From assembly GCA_030725745.1 (NCBI GenBank), contig JANRFH010000052.1, positions 29,632 to 71,011 of the forward strand: a stretch of 41,380 nucleotides of DNA, given 5' to 3'. Source of the DNA: Akkermansiaceae bacterium (GTDB taxonomy: Bacteria > Verrucomicrobiota > Verrucomicrobiia > Verrucomicrobiales > Akkermansiaceae). Of this stretch, positions 16,521 through 23,888 are shown piece by piece (the first letter of the stretch is position 1; each line of letters starts with the position of its first letter). The position numbers and the translations under genes were made by a program. The notes beneath the pieces are model-generated. The model searched no databases. It saw nothing but the letters and a program-made list of their open reading frames with translations, and was not told where the DNA came from.

Positions 16521-18093
16521 TGTTGGACGGGCGCAGGTCGGACTGGCCGGAAGAGACTTGCACGCTACCCGTGATGTTCAAGCCTTCCCCGCCGCCGGAT
16601 GCCACTGTAACCGTTCGCGATTCACCGGGCGTGAGCGTTGTTAGGTTTGCGGTGGTGGTCACACCGTTCACGTTCACGGTGACGGATGAGTTGAGTAGTG
16701 TCTCGGTTCCCTGATTCTGTACGAGCACCTGCACGCTGTTGCCTGTGACACCGACGGAGGTCACTGCGGCATCATAAATTCCTGGGGTGTTTCCGTTTAG
16801 CACACGCCACATGTCAGGGACTCCTGCACCCGTGGAGGTATCGGTGCCTTGGGTGCCTACATCGTTCAGCTTCAATGTTACAGCCTTCACGGCGGATGTC
16901 GTGTTGAGGGTTTTCGTGCCAGTGTTGCTCATCGCGGCGGCGATGGCACCTGTCACGATGGGTGCGGAAAACGAGGTGCCGGTTACGCTTGCTGCCATGT
17001 CGTTCGGGTAGGCGGCGGTGATGCCGTAGCCAGGTGCGGAGAGCGCGACTTGGCTGCCTGTGGTGGAGAAATCGAGGTGCTGGTTTCCCGCATCCACCGA
17101 GCCGACGGCGATCACCGAAGGGTAGGCGGCAGGATAGAGCACACCTTCTGTTCCGGTGTTTCCACTGGAGGAAATGATCACCGCGTTTTTCGATGCCGCG
17201 TATGCGACCGCATTTTCTACCAAGGAGCTATTCCCGTAGCCGCCCAAGGAAATATTGATGAGCTGCGCCCCTGCATCCACCGCTGCTATGATGCCCTGTG
17301 CGATGAGGAAACTGCTGGAGCTGCCGTCATCACCCGCGATGCGGACGGAAATCGGCGTGGCACCTGGGGCTATGCCGGGTGCACGTGGATCGTTGCTGAA
17401 AATGAGACTGGCGACGGAGGTGCCATGCCCGTTGATGAGAGAGAGATCAGACGGAAGATCGACGAGGTTGATGCGCAGGATGGAATTAGCGAAGACCATG
17501 TGATCGGCGATTCCGGTATCGAGTACAGCGATCTTCACCCCAGTTCCCCAGAGTGAATTGTCCGCGGTGATCCCGAGGTATTGCAGCAGTTTGTTGCCTA
17601 GTGCGAGGGCTCCGTCCTGGACGCTGCCTTGGGGAAGGTCGGGGATGTTTGCCGGGAAGTTGAAGGCCGTTTCCTCATCTCCATCCAGCAGGCCATCGAG
17701 ATCTAGCGGACTGCGGAAACCCACCAAAAGGGCGTTTAGGCTGTCCAATCGTCCGAGTAGCGAAACGTCACCACCCATGTTCGATAGGAACCGCTCAAGC
17801 GCCGCCCGATCTTTGAAGACGATAATACGCTGGTTTGCGATGGCTCCGGCGTTTAGTGCCTCCGCATCGATGTGCGAGACGTCCACCCTGGTATCGCTCT
17901 TGTGTTTCTGTGGAATCTCTTGGCTGGGATAGGTTTTCTTAGGTGTTGCAGATTTTGCCGGGTTTTCCACCACCTTGTCGTCCGAAAGCGAATGTTTCGT
18001 GAACAGATACGCCATCATGGCGACACACGCGAAGCATAGGAATAGCCAGATGTAGCCCAGTTTCTCCCAGTTTTTCAGCCAACGATTTCCCAT
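16483..18093 (-). CDS. Membrane-anchored subtilase (S8) with C-terminal CARDB-like domain
   Basis: A serine peptidase of 536 residues if started at ATG 18093 (MGNRWLKNWEKL); the frame stays open up to an ATG at 18141, but those 16 residues add only a basic, unconserved lead. TM near residues 14-31, then an I9-like prodomain (QRIIVFKDRAALERFLS), then the S8 domain with D192 (AVLDTG), H223 (NGHGTSVAS), oxyanion N312 (SSGNTG) and S374 (GTSFSAP). A CARDB-like beta domain (about 440-530) ends the chain. The full triad predicts activity in the periplasm. It heads the minus-strand cassette with the C39-like and UbiA-like genes and is divergent from uvrB. Confidence 0.9.
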   Translation of the reverse strand: MGNRWLKNWEKLGYIWLFLCFACVAMMAYLFTKHSLSDDKVVENPAKSATPKKTYPSQEIPQKHKSDTRVDVSHIDAEALNAGAIANQRIIVFKDRAALERFLSNMGGDVSLLGRLDSLNALLVGFRSPLDLDGLLDGDEETAFNFPANIPDLPQGSVQDGALALGNKLLQYLGITADNSLWGTGVKIAVLDTGIADHMVFANSILRINLVDLPSDLSLINGHGTSVASLIFSNDPRAPGIAPGATPISVRIAGDDGSSSSFLIAQGIIAAVDAGAQLINISLGGYGNSSLVENAVAYAASKNAVIISSSGNTGTEGVLYPAAYPSVIAVGSVDAGNQHLDFSTTGSQVALSAPGYGITAAYPNDMAASVTGTSFSAPIVTGAIAAAMSNTGTKTLNTTSAVKAVTLKLNDVGTQGTDTSTGAGVPDMWRVLNGNTPGIYDAAVTSVGVTGNSVQVLVQNQGTETLLNSSVTVNVNGVTTTANLTTLTPGESRTVTVASGGGEGLNITGSVQVSSGQSDLRPSNNAVSVTTPISNP

Positions 18094-18180
18094 ACGTGCG
18101 AACAAACACCGGAAAACCCTATATGTCGCGCAACGATTCACCGCTGGATGTTTTTTCTATACGCGCCATCTTCCCCCGAC

Positions 18181-20358
18181 ATGCCTTTCCGCCTTTCCAG
18201 CGAATACCAGCCTCAGGGCGATCAGCACCAGGCCATCGAGAAATTGGTGAAATCCCTTGAGGCCGGGAACAAGCACCAGACGCTGCTCGGCGTCACGGGA
18301 TCGGGAAAAACCTTCACCATGGCGAACCTCATCGCCCGAACTGGTAAGCCGACGCTCATCATGAGCCATAACAAGACGCTCGCCGCGCAGCTCTACTCCG
18401 AGTTCAAAAACTTTTTTCCGCACAACGCCGTCGAGTATTTCGTCTCTTACTTCGATTATTACCAGCCGGAGGCCTACATCCCGCGCTCCGACACCTACAT
18501 CGAGAAGGATTCCTCCGTGAATGAGGAGATCGAGCGCCTCCGCCTCTCCACCATGGGCTCGCTGCTCACGCGGGAAGACACGATCGTCATCGCCTCCGTT
18601 TCCTGCATCTACGGCCTCGGCTCGCCGGATGATTACAAGGACATGATGTTTCCCGTTTGGACAGGTCAGCAGATCACCCGCGAGGAGTTGCTCAACGCTC
18701 TCGTCGGCATGCTGTTCGAAAGGAACGACATCGCCTTCGGTCGCGGAAAATACCGGGTGCGAGGTGATGTGGTCGAAGTCCACCCCGCCTATCTCGATGA
18801 GACCGCCATCCGCATCGAATTCTTCGGTGATGAAGTAGAACGCATTTCCTCCATCCATACGGTCAGCGGAAACGTCATTGAAGTCCTCGAAAACCACACG
18901 CTCTACCCTGCGAAGCAATTCGTCACTGCCGGGGACAAGATGAAAGTCGCCATCGGGAAGATTCGAGGTGAACTCGATCAATGCATTCCCGAGCTTGAGA
19001 AGGAGGGCAAACTCATCGAAGCCCAACGCCTCCGCATGCGCACGGAATACGACCTAGAAATGATGGCGGAAATGGGTTTTTGCCAAGGCATCGAGAACTA
19101 CTCGCGCCACCTCACCGGCCGCCCTCCCGGCTCACGCCCCCACACTTTGCTCGATTTCTTCCCGCGCGATTTCCTCCTGCTCGTCGATGAATCCCACGCC
19201 TCCATCCCGCAGATCGGTGGCATGTTTGAGGGCGATAAATCTCGCAAGACCACCCTCGTCGAGCACGGCTTCCGCCTACCATCCGCGATGGACAACCGCC
19301 CCCTGCGTTTCGATGAATTCATGGAAATGACCAACCAGCGCGTCTATGTTTCCGCGACACCGGGCGTGTTCGACATCGTCAATTCCCGCCCGGAGAACAA
19401 AAAGTTCATCCCAGTAAAAGGCAAGCCCGGTGACTCAGGATTCACTCCCTTTGACCTTAAAAAAATCAAAATCACCCCCTCGGGAAATGCTCAAGCCATC
19501 GCCGATTTCGATCCAGAAAAGCGCGGGACAGCACTTGTCGTCGAGCAAATTATCCGCCCCACTGGCCTGCTAGATCCCATCCTCACCCTGCGCCCGCTCA
19601 AGGGACAGATCGACGAGACCATCGAGCTCTGCCGCCAGCGTGTGGAAAAAGGCGAGCGCGTCCTCGTCACAACACTGACAAAAAAAACCGCCGAGGATCT
19701 CGCCGAATATCTTTCCGGCACCGGCCTCAAATGCCGCTACCTCCACTCCGATATCGATGCCATCGAGCGCGTGGAAATCCTCCGCCAGCTTCGCGCCGCG
19801 ACTTTTGACATCCTCATCGGCATTAACCTCCTCCGCGAAGGCCTCGACCTCCCGGAAGTCTCACTCGTCTGCATTCTCGATGCGGACAAGGAAGGCTTCC
19901 TCCGCAACGAAACCTCCCTCATCCAGACTGCAGGCCGCGCCGCCCGCCACATCAACGGCGAGTGTGTGCTCTTCGCCGATGTCGTCACCGACTCCATCCA
20001 GACGCTCATCAACGTCACCGAATACCGCCGGGCCCGCCAGATCGCCCACAACGAGGAACATGGCATCACCCCGAAATCCGTGATCCGCTCCGTCCAGCAA
20101 AGCCTCCACACCTACGAAAAAGGCAAAGCCAGCGCGGAGAAGCTCAATGCCTCCCTCGTCGCCGAAAGCGAAGACGCATACGACAAACTCAAAGTCATCG
20201 CCGAGCTTGAGCAGGAAATGCGGGATGCCTCATCGAAACTGGAATTCGAGAGGGCGGCGCACCTACGTGATCAGATCGCGACATTGAAGAACGATACTCC
20301 GGTGATGCCTCCTCAAAAGAAGGTGAATTACGGAAAGAAACGAGCGAAGAAACGTTGA
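18181..20358 (+). CDS. uvrB: Excinuclease ABC subunit B
   Basis: The damage-verifying helicase-like subunit of nucleotide excision repair. Of 725 residues, the start is set at ATG 18181 ([15 protein letters not shown]), the family's normal N-terminus, rather than an in-frame ATG at 18148. Features are Walker A GVTGSGKT (37-44), the beta-hairpin region [20 protein letters not shown], the [13 protein letters not shown] motif II, the helicase C-terminal block [16 protein letters not shown] with QTAGRAARH, and a C-terminal UVR motif ([20 protein letters not shown]) that contacts UvrC. Length and order are normal. The codons favour C at third positions. It is divergent from the subtilase gene. Confidence 0.97.
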   Translation: MPFRLSSEYQPQGDQHQAIEKLVKSLEAGNKHQTLLGVTGSGKTFTMANLIARTGKPTLIMSHNKTLAAQLYSEFKNFFPHNAVEYFVSYFDYYQPEAYIPRSDTYIEKDSSVNEEIERLRLSTMGSLLTREDTIVIASVSCIYGLGSPDDYKDMMFPVWTGQQITREELLNALVGMLFERNDIAFGRGKYRVRGDVVEVHPAYLDETAIRIEFFGDEVERISSIHTVSGNVIEVLENHTLYPAKQFVTAGDKMKVAIGKIRGELDQCIPELEKEGKLIEAQRLRMRTEYDLEMMAEMGFCQGIENYSRHLTGRPPGSRPHTLLDFFPRDFLLLVDESHASIPQIGGMFEGDKSRKTTLVEHGFRLPSAMDNRPLRFDEFMEMTNQRVYVSATPGVFDIVNSRPENKKFIPVKGKPGDSGFTPFDLKKIKITPSGNAQAIADFDPEKRGTALVVEQIIRPTGLLDPILTLRPLKGQIDETIELCRQRVEKGERVLVTTLTKKTAEDLAEYLSGTGLKCRYLHSDIDAIERVEILRQLRAATFDILIGINLLREGLDLPEVSLVCILDADKEGFLRNETSLIQTAGRAARHINGECVLFADVVTDSIQTLINVTEYRRARQIAHNEEHGITPKSVIRSVQQSLHTYEKGKASAEKLNASLVAESEDAYDKLKVIAELEQEMRDASSKLEFERAAHLRDQIATLKNDTPVMPPQKKVNYGKKRAKKR

Positions 20359-20416
20359 AAAATGACAGCGCATTCGCCTTAGCATCCAACATATTGAATC
20401 TTCACTTCACTCTGAC

Positions 20417-20704
20417 ATGGCAAAGAAAGTTATCCATTATCCAGGCAAACAACGCTTCGAGTTGAAGGATGGGCCGGGCGAGCCCGCGCTCCTGACTTAC
20501 CATACCCGGGGGGAAGCCATCGTCATGGAATACACTTACGTCCCTCCTGCGATGCGGGGTCAAGGCATAGCTGCTATTCTCGCTCACGACGCCCTGCTGG
20601 AAGCTCGCCGCCTCGGCTGGAAGGTGATTCCCGACTGCTCGTATGTTGAAACCTACATTCAGCGGAATGGCGAGTTTTCCGATCTTCTAAGGCGCTCTGA
20701 CTGA
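20417..20704 (+). CDS. Small GNAT-fold N-acetyltransferase (COG2388 type)
   Basis: A 95-residue protein matching the single-domain GCN5-related acetyltransferases of the NATD1/YidJ group. It has the acetyl-CoA-binding RGQGIAAILAHDALLEARR segment, an upstream VMEYTYVPPAMRG strand and a terminal IPDCSYVETYIQRNGEF block with the conserved Cys. The acceptor substrate is unknown. It starts 58 bp after uvrB on the same strand and might be read through from it. Confidence 0.85.
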   Translation: MAKKVIHYPGKQRFELKDGPGEPALLTYHTRGEAIVMEYTYVPPAMRGQGIAAILAHDALLEARRLGWKVIPDCSYVETYIQRNGEFSDLLRRSD

Positions 20705-20728
20705 GGAAAAGGGAGGCCTGGGCTCTTC

Positions 20729-20781
20729 TCAGGATTTGTTCTGCCCCGCACCGCGCGCACGGAAAACTAGTAGATCGTCAG
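20729..20781 (-). pseudogene. Possible degenerate copy of the proA 3' end
   Basis: Read on the minus strand, this stretch gives ...FRARGAGQNKS followed by a stop, closely resembling the proA C-terminus YRVRGAGQTKV about 970 bp away in the same orientation. TCTGCCC(C/T)GCACCGCGC is shared at 20740-20756 and 21711-21727, with weaker identity up to a common GTCAG. It may be a short direct repeat left by insertion of the toxin-antitoxin patch, or chance similarity. Confidence 0.3.
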
Positions 20782-20828
20782 TGAACTGGTGGCTTGCTCC
20801 CGGCCTCAGATCGCGTAACATAATAACC

Positions 20829-21035
20829 ATGCTTGCGGTTCCATTGAATCCTGATCTCCAGAACCGCCTCGCCGCTTTGGCAGAGCGTACGGGACGCACT
20901 GAAACCTTTTTTGCCCAGCAGGCAATCGAGCAGCATTTGGAAGATCTGGAGGACTACTACCTCGGGATGAAAGCACTGGAAAAATCGAAACGCACCCTCA
21001 CACCTGCCGAAGTTAAAAGTGAGCTGGGACTATAG
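20829..21035 (+). CDS. RelB/RHH-type antitoxin
   Basis: A 68-residue protein starting at ATG 20829 (MLAVPLNPDLQNRLAALAER); the longer in-frame ORF from 20736 has an unrelated leader. The N-terminus is a ribbon-helix-helix DNA-binding domain (LNPDLQNRLAALAERTGRTETFFAQQAIEQ), followed by a helical toxin-binding tail. Such antitoxins neutralise a RelE-family RNase and repress their own promoter. It overlaps the toxin gene by 17 nt, the usual coupling. It appears intact although its toxin is frameshifted. Confidence 0.88.
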   Translation: MLAVPLNPDLQNRLAALAERTGRTETFFAQQAIEQHLEDLEDYYLGMKALEKSKRTLTPAEVKSELGL

Positions 21036-21281
21036 TTTCACCGACGAGGCTTTGAAGAATCTCCGCAAAGTAGGCGCCGAGGGAAAGCGGCGGATCATAG
21101 GCTATTTTGATTCCAATATCACGGGTTGTGATGACCCGCGTCAGTTTGGCAAAGCCCTCAAAGGTGACCTCGGAGAACTCTGGCGCTACCGGACAGGACA
21201 TTATCGTATTGCAATATCAAGGATGAAGAACTCACGGTTCTGGTCGTCCGTGTCGGGCATCGGCGGAATGTCTATGACTGA
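21019..21281 (+). pseudogene. RelE/ParE-family toxin, frameshifted near its 3' end
   Basis: It starts at GTG 21019 (MSWDYSFTDEALKNLRKVG) and follows the RelE family through FGKALKGDLGELWRYRTGHYRI. At about 21210 the frame breaks: the literal ORF runs to 21288 as an unrelated tail (MKNSRFWSSVSG...). One base back (frame of 21210) the sequence reads C-N-IKDEELTVLVVRVGHRR and then NVYD-stop at 21281, exactly the conserved RelE C-terminus including the catalytic GHR. A net loss of one base (or four) therefore truncates the active site. CGTATTGCAATA is not a recognised slippery heptamer, so programmed frameshifting is unlikely. The toxin is probably inactive, unless this is a sequencing error. Confidence 0.85.
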
Positions 21282-21331
21282 GGCGTGATGTCTCCTCGTC
21301 TTGCCGCCGCCGGGTGGTATTCGATGTTCAT
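21272..21331 (-). pseudogene. Remnant of a ParE-type toxin (first ~9 codons)
   Basis: The ATG at 21331 overlaps the stop of the antitoxin gene on the same strand (ATGA). The frame reads MNIEYHPAAARRGDITPQS and stops. MNIEYHPAA is the typical beginning of ParE-family toxins that follow Unstab_antitox genes; after it the frame runs into the antisense of the relE tail. The rest of the toxin, normally about 90 residues, has been deleted. Confidence 0.6.
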
Positions 21332-21561
21332 CCCCTGAGGCGCTGCATGAGTTCCGTGTGGGAGATGGGCTTTACCTCTCCGGACTCAATTTCGGCATCT
21401 CGGGACAGGGCGAGGGTGATGGTTTCCTCGTCGCTCAGATCGGATGCGAGTTGATTTGGATCGCCGATACTTTCCCAGAGTGAAGCCGCCAGTGTTGCCC
21501 TCTCTTTGACGGAAAGTCGCAGGGCTTCAGGAGCAATCTGGTTGATCGTCATAGTTGCCAT
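21328..21561 (-). CDS. Orphan addiction-module antitoxin (TIGR02574/Unstab_antitox)
   Basis: A 77-residue protein starting at ATG 21561 (MATMTINQIAPEALRLSVKE); a second possible start is the Met at 21552. The pattern LRLSVKERATLAASLWESI followed by an acidic middle and a C-terminal ISHTELMQRLRG is that of the putative addiction-module component family, whose genes are normally followed by a ParE-type toxin. Here only the first codons of that toxin remain, so the antitoxin is an orphan. It is convergent with the relBE-type pair. Confidence 0.8.
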   Translation of the reverse strand: MATMTINQIAPEALRLSVKERATLAASLWESIGDPNQLASDLSDEETITLALSRDAEIESGEVKPISHTELMQRLRG

Positions 21562-21627
21562 TCTACAGCGTTTGCGAAATCGTGGAAATGGCATTTTTGC
21601 TCACGGTTTGGCGTAGAGCGGTGAAAA

Positions 21628-21697
21628 GTGGCGGCGGATTGTATCCGCCCAGCCTTTGATGAGTTGCTTTGGCATGGCGGATGTAATCCGCCGCCAC
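21628..21697. repeat. REP-like double palindrome downstream of proA
   Basis: Two 22-nt arms (21628-21649 and 21676-21697) are inverted copies differing at two bases, separated by 26 nt. Each arm is itself palindromic around GGCGGAT...ATCCGCC. Read on the minus strand it lies 3 bp after the proA stop and ends in CGCCGCCACTTTT, so it can also act as an intrinsic terminator for proBA. The design is that of REP/BIME elements mobilised by RAYT transposases. Confidence 0.65.
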
Positions 21698-21699
21698 AC

Positions 21700-22962
21700 C
21701 TACACCTTCGTCTGCCCTGCACCGCGCACGCGATATTGGTAGCTTGTCAGCTCGCGCAGACCCATGGGGCCGCGGGCGTGGAGCTTGTCGGTGGAGATGC
21801 CGATTTCTGCGCCGAAGCCGAACTCGCCGCCATCGGCGAAGCGGGTGGAGACGTTGTGCATGACGCAGGCGGAGTCGATGGAGTGAAGGAAGACTTCGGC
21901 CTGTGCGATGTCGGTGGTGACGATGCAGTCGGTGTGGTGGGAGCCGTGGGTGTTGATGTGGGCGATGGCTTCGTCGATGCCGGAGACGATTTTGATGGAG
22001 AGGATTTTCTCTAGGTATTCGGTGCCCCAGTCTTCCTCGGTGGCGGGGATGAGATCGGGGAGGATAGCGAGGGATTTCTCACAGCCGCGCAGCTCGACTT
22101 CTTTTGCGCGGAGGGCGGCGGCGACTTTGGGGAGAAACTCCGTGGCGATGGTTTCGTCGATGAGGAGGGTTTCGAGGGCGTTGCAGACACCGGGTTTCTG
22201 GGTCTTGGAATCGACGGTGAGTTTCACGGCCATTTCTTGGTCAGCTTTTTCTGCGGCGTAGAGGTGGCAGATGCCGTCGTAGTGCTTGATGACGGGCATG
22301 CGGGCGAGGGAGACGACGGTCTCTATGAGGCCTTTGCCACCGCGCGGGATGATGAGGTCGAGCCATTGATCCATGCCGGCCATGGCGGCGACGGATTGGC
22401 GGTCGGTGAAAGGGACGAGCTGGACGGAGTCGGCAGGGAGTCCGGTTTTTTCGCCGCCTGCCTGGATGGCGGTGGCGATGGCGCGGTTTGAGTGGATGGC
22501 TTCGGAGCCGCCGCGCAGGATGGTGGCGTTGCCGGTTTTGAAACAAAGGGCGGCGGCGTCTGCGGTGACGTTGGGGCGGCTTTCGTAGATGATGCCGATG
22601 GTGCCGATGGGGACGCGGACTTGCTCGATGCGGATGCCGTTGGGTCTATCCCAATCATCTAACACCTGGCCGACGGGGTCGGGGAGGGTGGCGACGTGTT
22701 CGAGGGCGGCGGCGACGGCTTCGAGGCGGGCTTCGTCTAGTCGGAGGCGGTCGAGCATGGCGGAGGACAGGCCTTTTGCTTCACCGGCGAGGATGTCCTT
22801 GGCGTTTTCGGTGAGGATTTCGGTGGATGCGTCGCGTAGTCCTGCTGCCATGGCGCGGAGGATGGTGTCCTTTTCCGCGGTGGTGAGGAGGGAGAGCTTG
22901 TGGGCGGCGGCGCGTGCCTTTCTGCCCATTTCATGAATTTGATCGGTGATTGGGTCAGACAT
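21700..22962 (-). CDS. proA: Gamma-glutamyl phosphate reductase
   Basis: A 420-residue NADPH-dependent enzyme reducing glutamyl-5-phosphate to glutamate-5-semialdehyde, the second step of proline synthesis. Evidence: RVPIGTIGIIYESRPNVTAD, the nucleotide-binding FKTGNATILRGGSEA, LIIPRGGKGLI and the catalytic Cys in TQKPGVCNALETLL (C260), ending in TSYQYRVRGAGQTKV. Length is normal. It begins 6 bp after proB, so the two are one operon. Confidence 0.97.
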   Translation of the reverse strand: MSDPITDQIHEMGRKARAAAHKLSLLTTAEKDTILRAMAAGLRDASTEILTENAKDILAGEAKGLSSAMLDRLRLDEARLEAVAAALEHVATLPDPVGQVLDDWDRPNGIRIEQVRVPIGTIGIIYESRPNVTADAAALCFKTGNATILRGGSEAIHSNRAIATAIQAGGEKTGLPADSVQLVPFTDRQSVAAMAGMDQWLDLIIPRGGKGLIETVVSLARMPVIKHYDGICHLYAAEKADQEMAVKLTVDSKTQKPGVCNALETLLIDETIATEFLPKVAAALRAKEVELRGCEKSLAILPDLIPATEEDWGTEYLEKILSIKIVSGIDEAIAHINTHGSHHTDCIVTTDIAQAEVFLHSIDSACVMHNVSTRFADGGEFGFGAEIGISTDKLHARGPMGLRELTSYQYRVRGAGQTKV

Positions 22963-22968
22963 TGAAAA

Positions 22969-23733
22969 TCAGGCGTGGGGGATAAACTTGGTGGAGATCG
23001 CTTTGCCCTCGATGATATCTACGAGGCGGCGCGGGCGCCTGCCGTTGGCGATGTGCGTTTCGATACCAGCTTCGACGGCGAATTTTACGGCTTCAAGCTT
23101 TGAGGACATACCGCCCATGGAGAATTTTCCTTTATCGTCCCGTGCGTGGTGGAGAACGGAATCGATGTCATAAACCTCGGGGATGATCTCTTGGGTTTCT
23201 GGGTCGATCAGGCCATCGACGCTGGTGAGGAGGATCACGCGCTTTGCACCGATGAGGTTGGCGAGTCGGACGGAGAGCATGTCATTATCGCCGAAACTCA
23301 GTTCGCGTATGGCTACGGTGTCGTTTTCGTTGATGATGGGGAGGATGCGGGGCTCCTCAAGGAGGCGGGTGAGGGTGTTCGTGATGTATCCGGCACGTTT
23401 TGGGGTTTTCATGTCCCCAGCGGTGAGGAGGATCTGTGCGACGGAGATATCGAAGTTTCCGAAAAGGGAGGTGTAGGTGCGCATAAGGCGCGCTTGGCCG
23501 ACAGCGGCGCAGGCCTGGCGGGTGACGATGTCCGAAGGGTATTCGGAAAGCCCCATTGCGGAGACGCCGGAGCCTACGGCACCGGAGGAGACAAACAGGC
23601 AGCGGTGGCCGGCGTTCATGAGATCCGAGATGGCGGCAGCGAGATGGACGAGAGCAGCACGATCCAACGTGCCGTCTTCTTCGCGTGTGAGGACACCGGT
23701 GCCGGCCTTGATGATAGTGAGATCGCTTTGCAT
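22969..23733 (-). CDS. proB: Glutamate 5-kinase, without PUA domain
   Basis: A 254-residue kinase phosphorylating glutamate, the first and feedback-controlled step of proline synthesis. The start is placed at ATG 23733 (MQSDLTIIKAGTGVLTRE), with ATG 23760 as an alternative adding nine residues; the in-frame extension to 23934 is not family-like. Amino-acid-kinase motifs: IIKAGTG, FVSSGAVGSGVSAMGL, PIINENDTVAIRELSFGDND and KFSMGGMSSKLEAVKFAVEAG. The protein ends right after the kinase domain, lacking the C-terminal PUA domain of the E. coli enzyme, as in several other phyla. It is followed by proA. Confidence 0.95.
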   Translation of the reverse strand: MQSDLTIIKAGTGVLTREEDGTLDRAALVHLAAAISDLMNAGHRCLFVSSGAVGSGVSAMGLSEYPSDIVTRQACAAVGQARLMRTYTSLFGNFDISVAQILLTAGDMKTPKRAGYITNTLTRLLEEPRILPIINENDTVAIRELSFGDNDMLSVRLANLIGAKRVILLTSVDGLIDPETQEIIPEVYDIDSVLHHARDDKGKFSMGGMSSKLEAVKFAVEAGIETHIANGRRPRRLVDIIEGKAISTKFIPHA

Positions 23734-23840
23734 GGATGGTTGCGCTGGGCTCGGAGACATAACCGGGGCTGCATGTATTGCCAACCGAAACCTTTGGCAG
23801 GTGGAGCATGGGGATCTGTTTCCAGAAAAATCTATTCCCC

Positions 23841-23869
23841 TTGCGGAAGGATAGAAGGCTACATATAAA
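23841..23869 (+). promoter_or_regulatory. Candidate sigma-70-type promoter of the antiporter gene
   Basis: TTGCGG (23841-23846), a 17-bp spacer and TATAAA (23864-23869) precede the ATG at 23889. The -10 matches the consensus at five of six positions and the -35 at three. Transcription would start near 23876, giving a short leader. Confidence 0.35.
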
Positions 23870-23888
23870 GCCGACTCTTTCGCGACCC

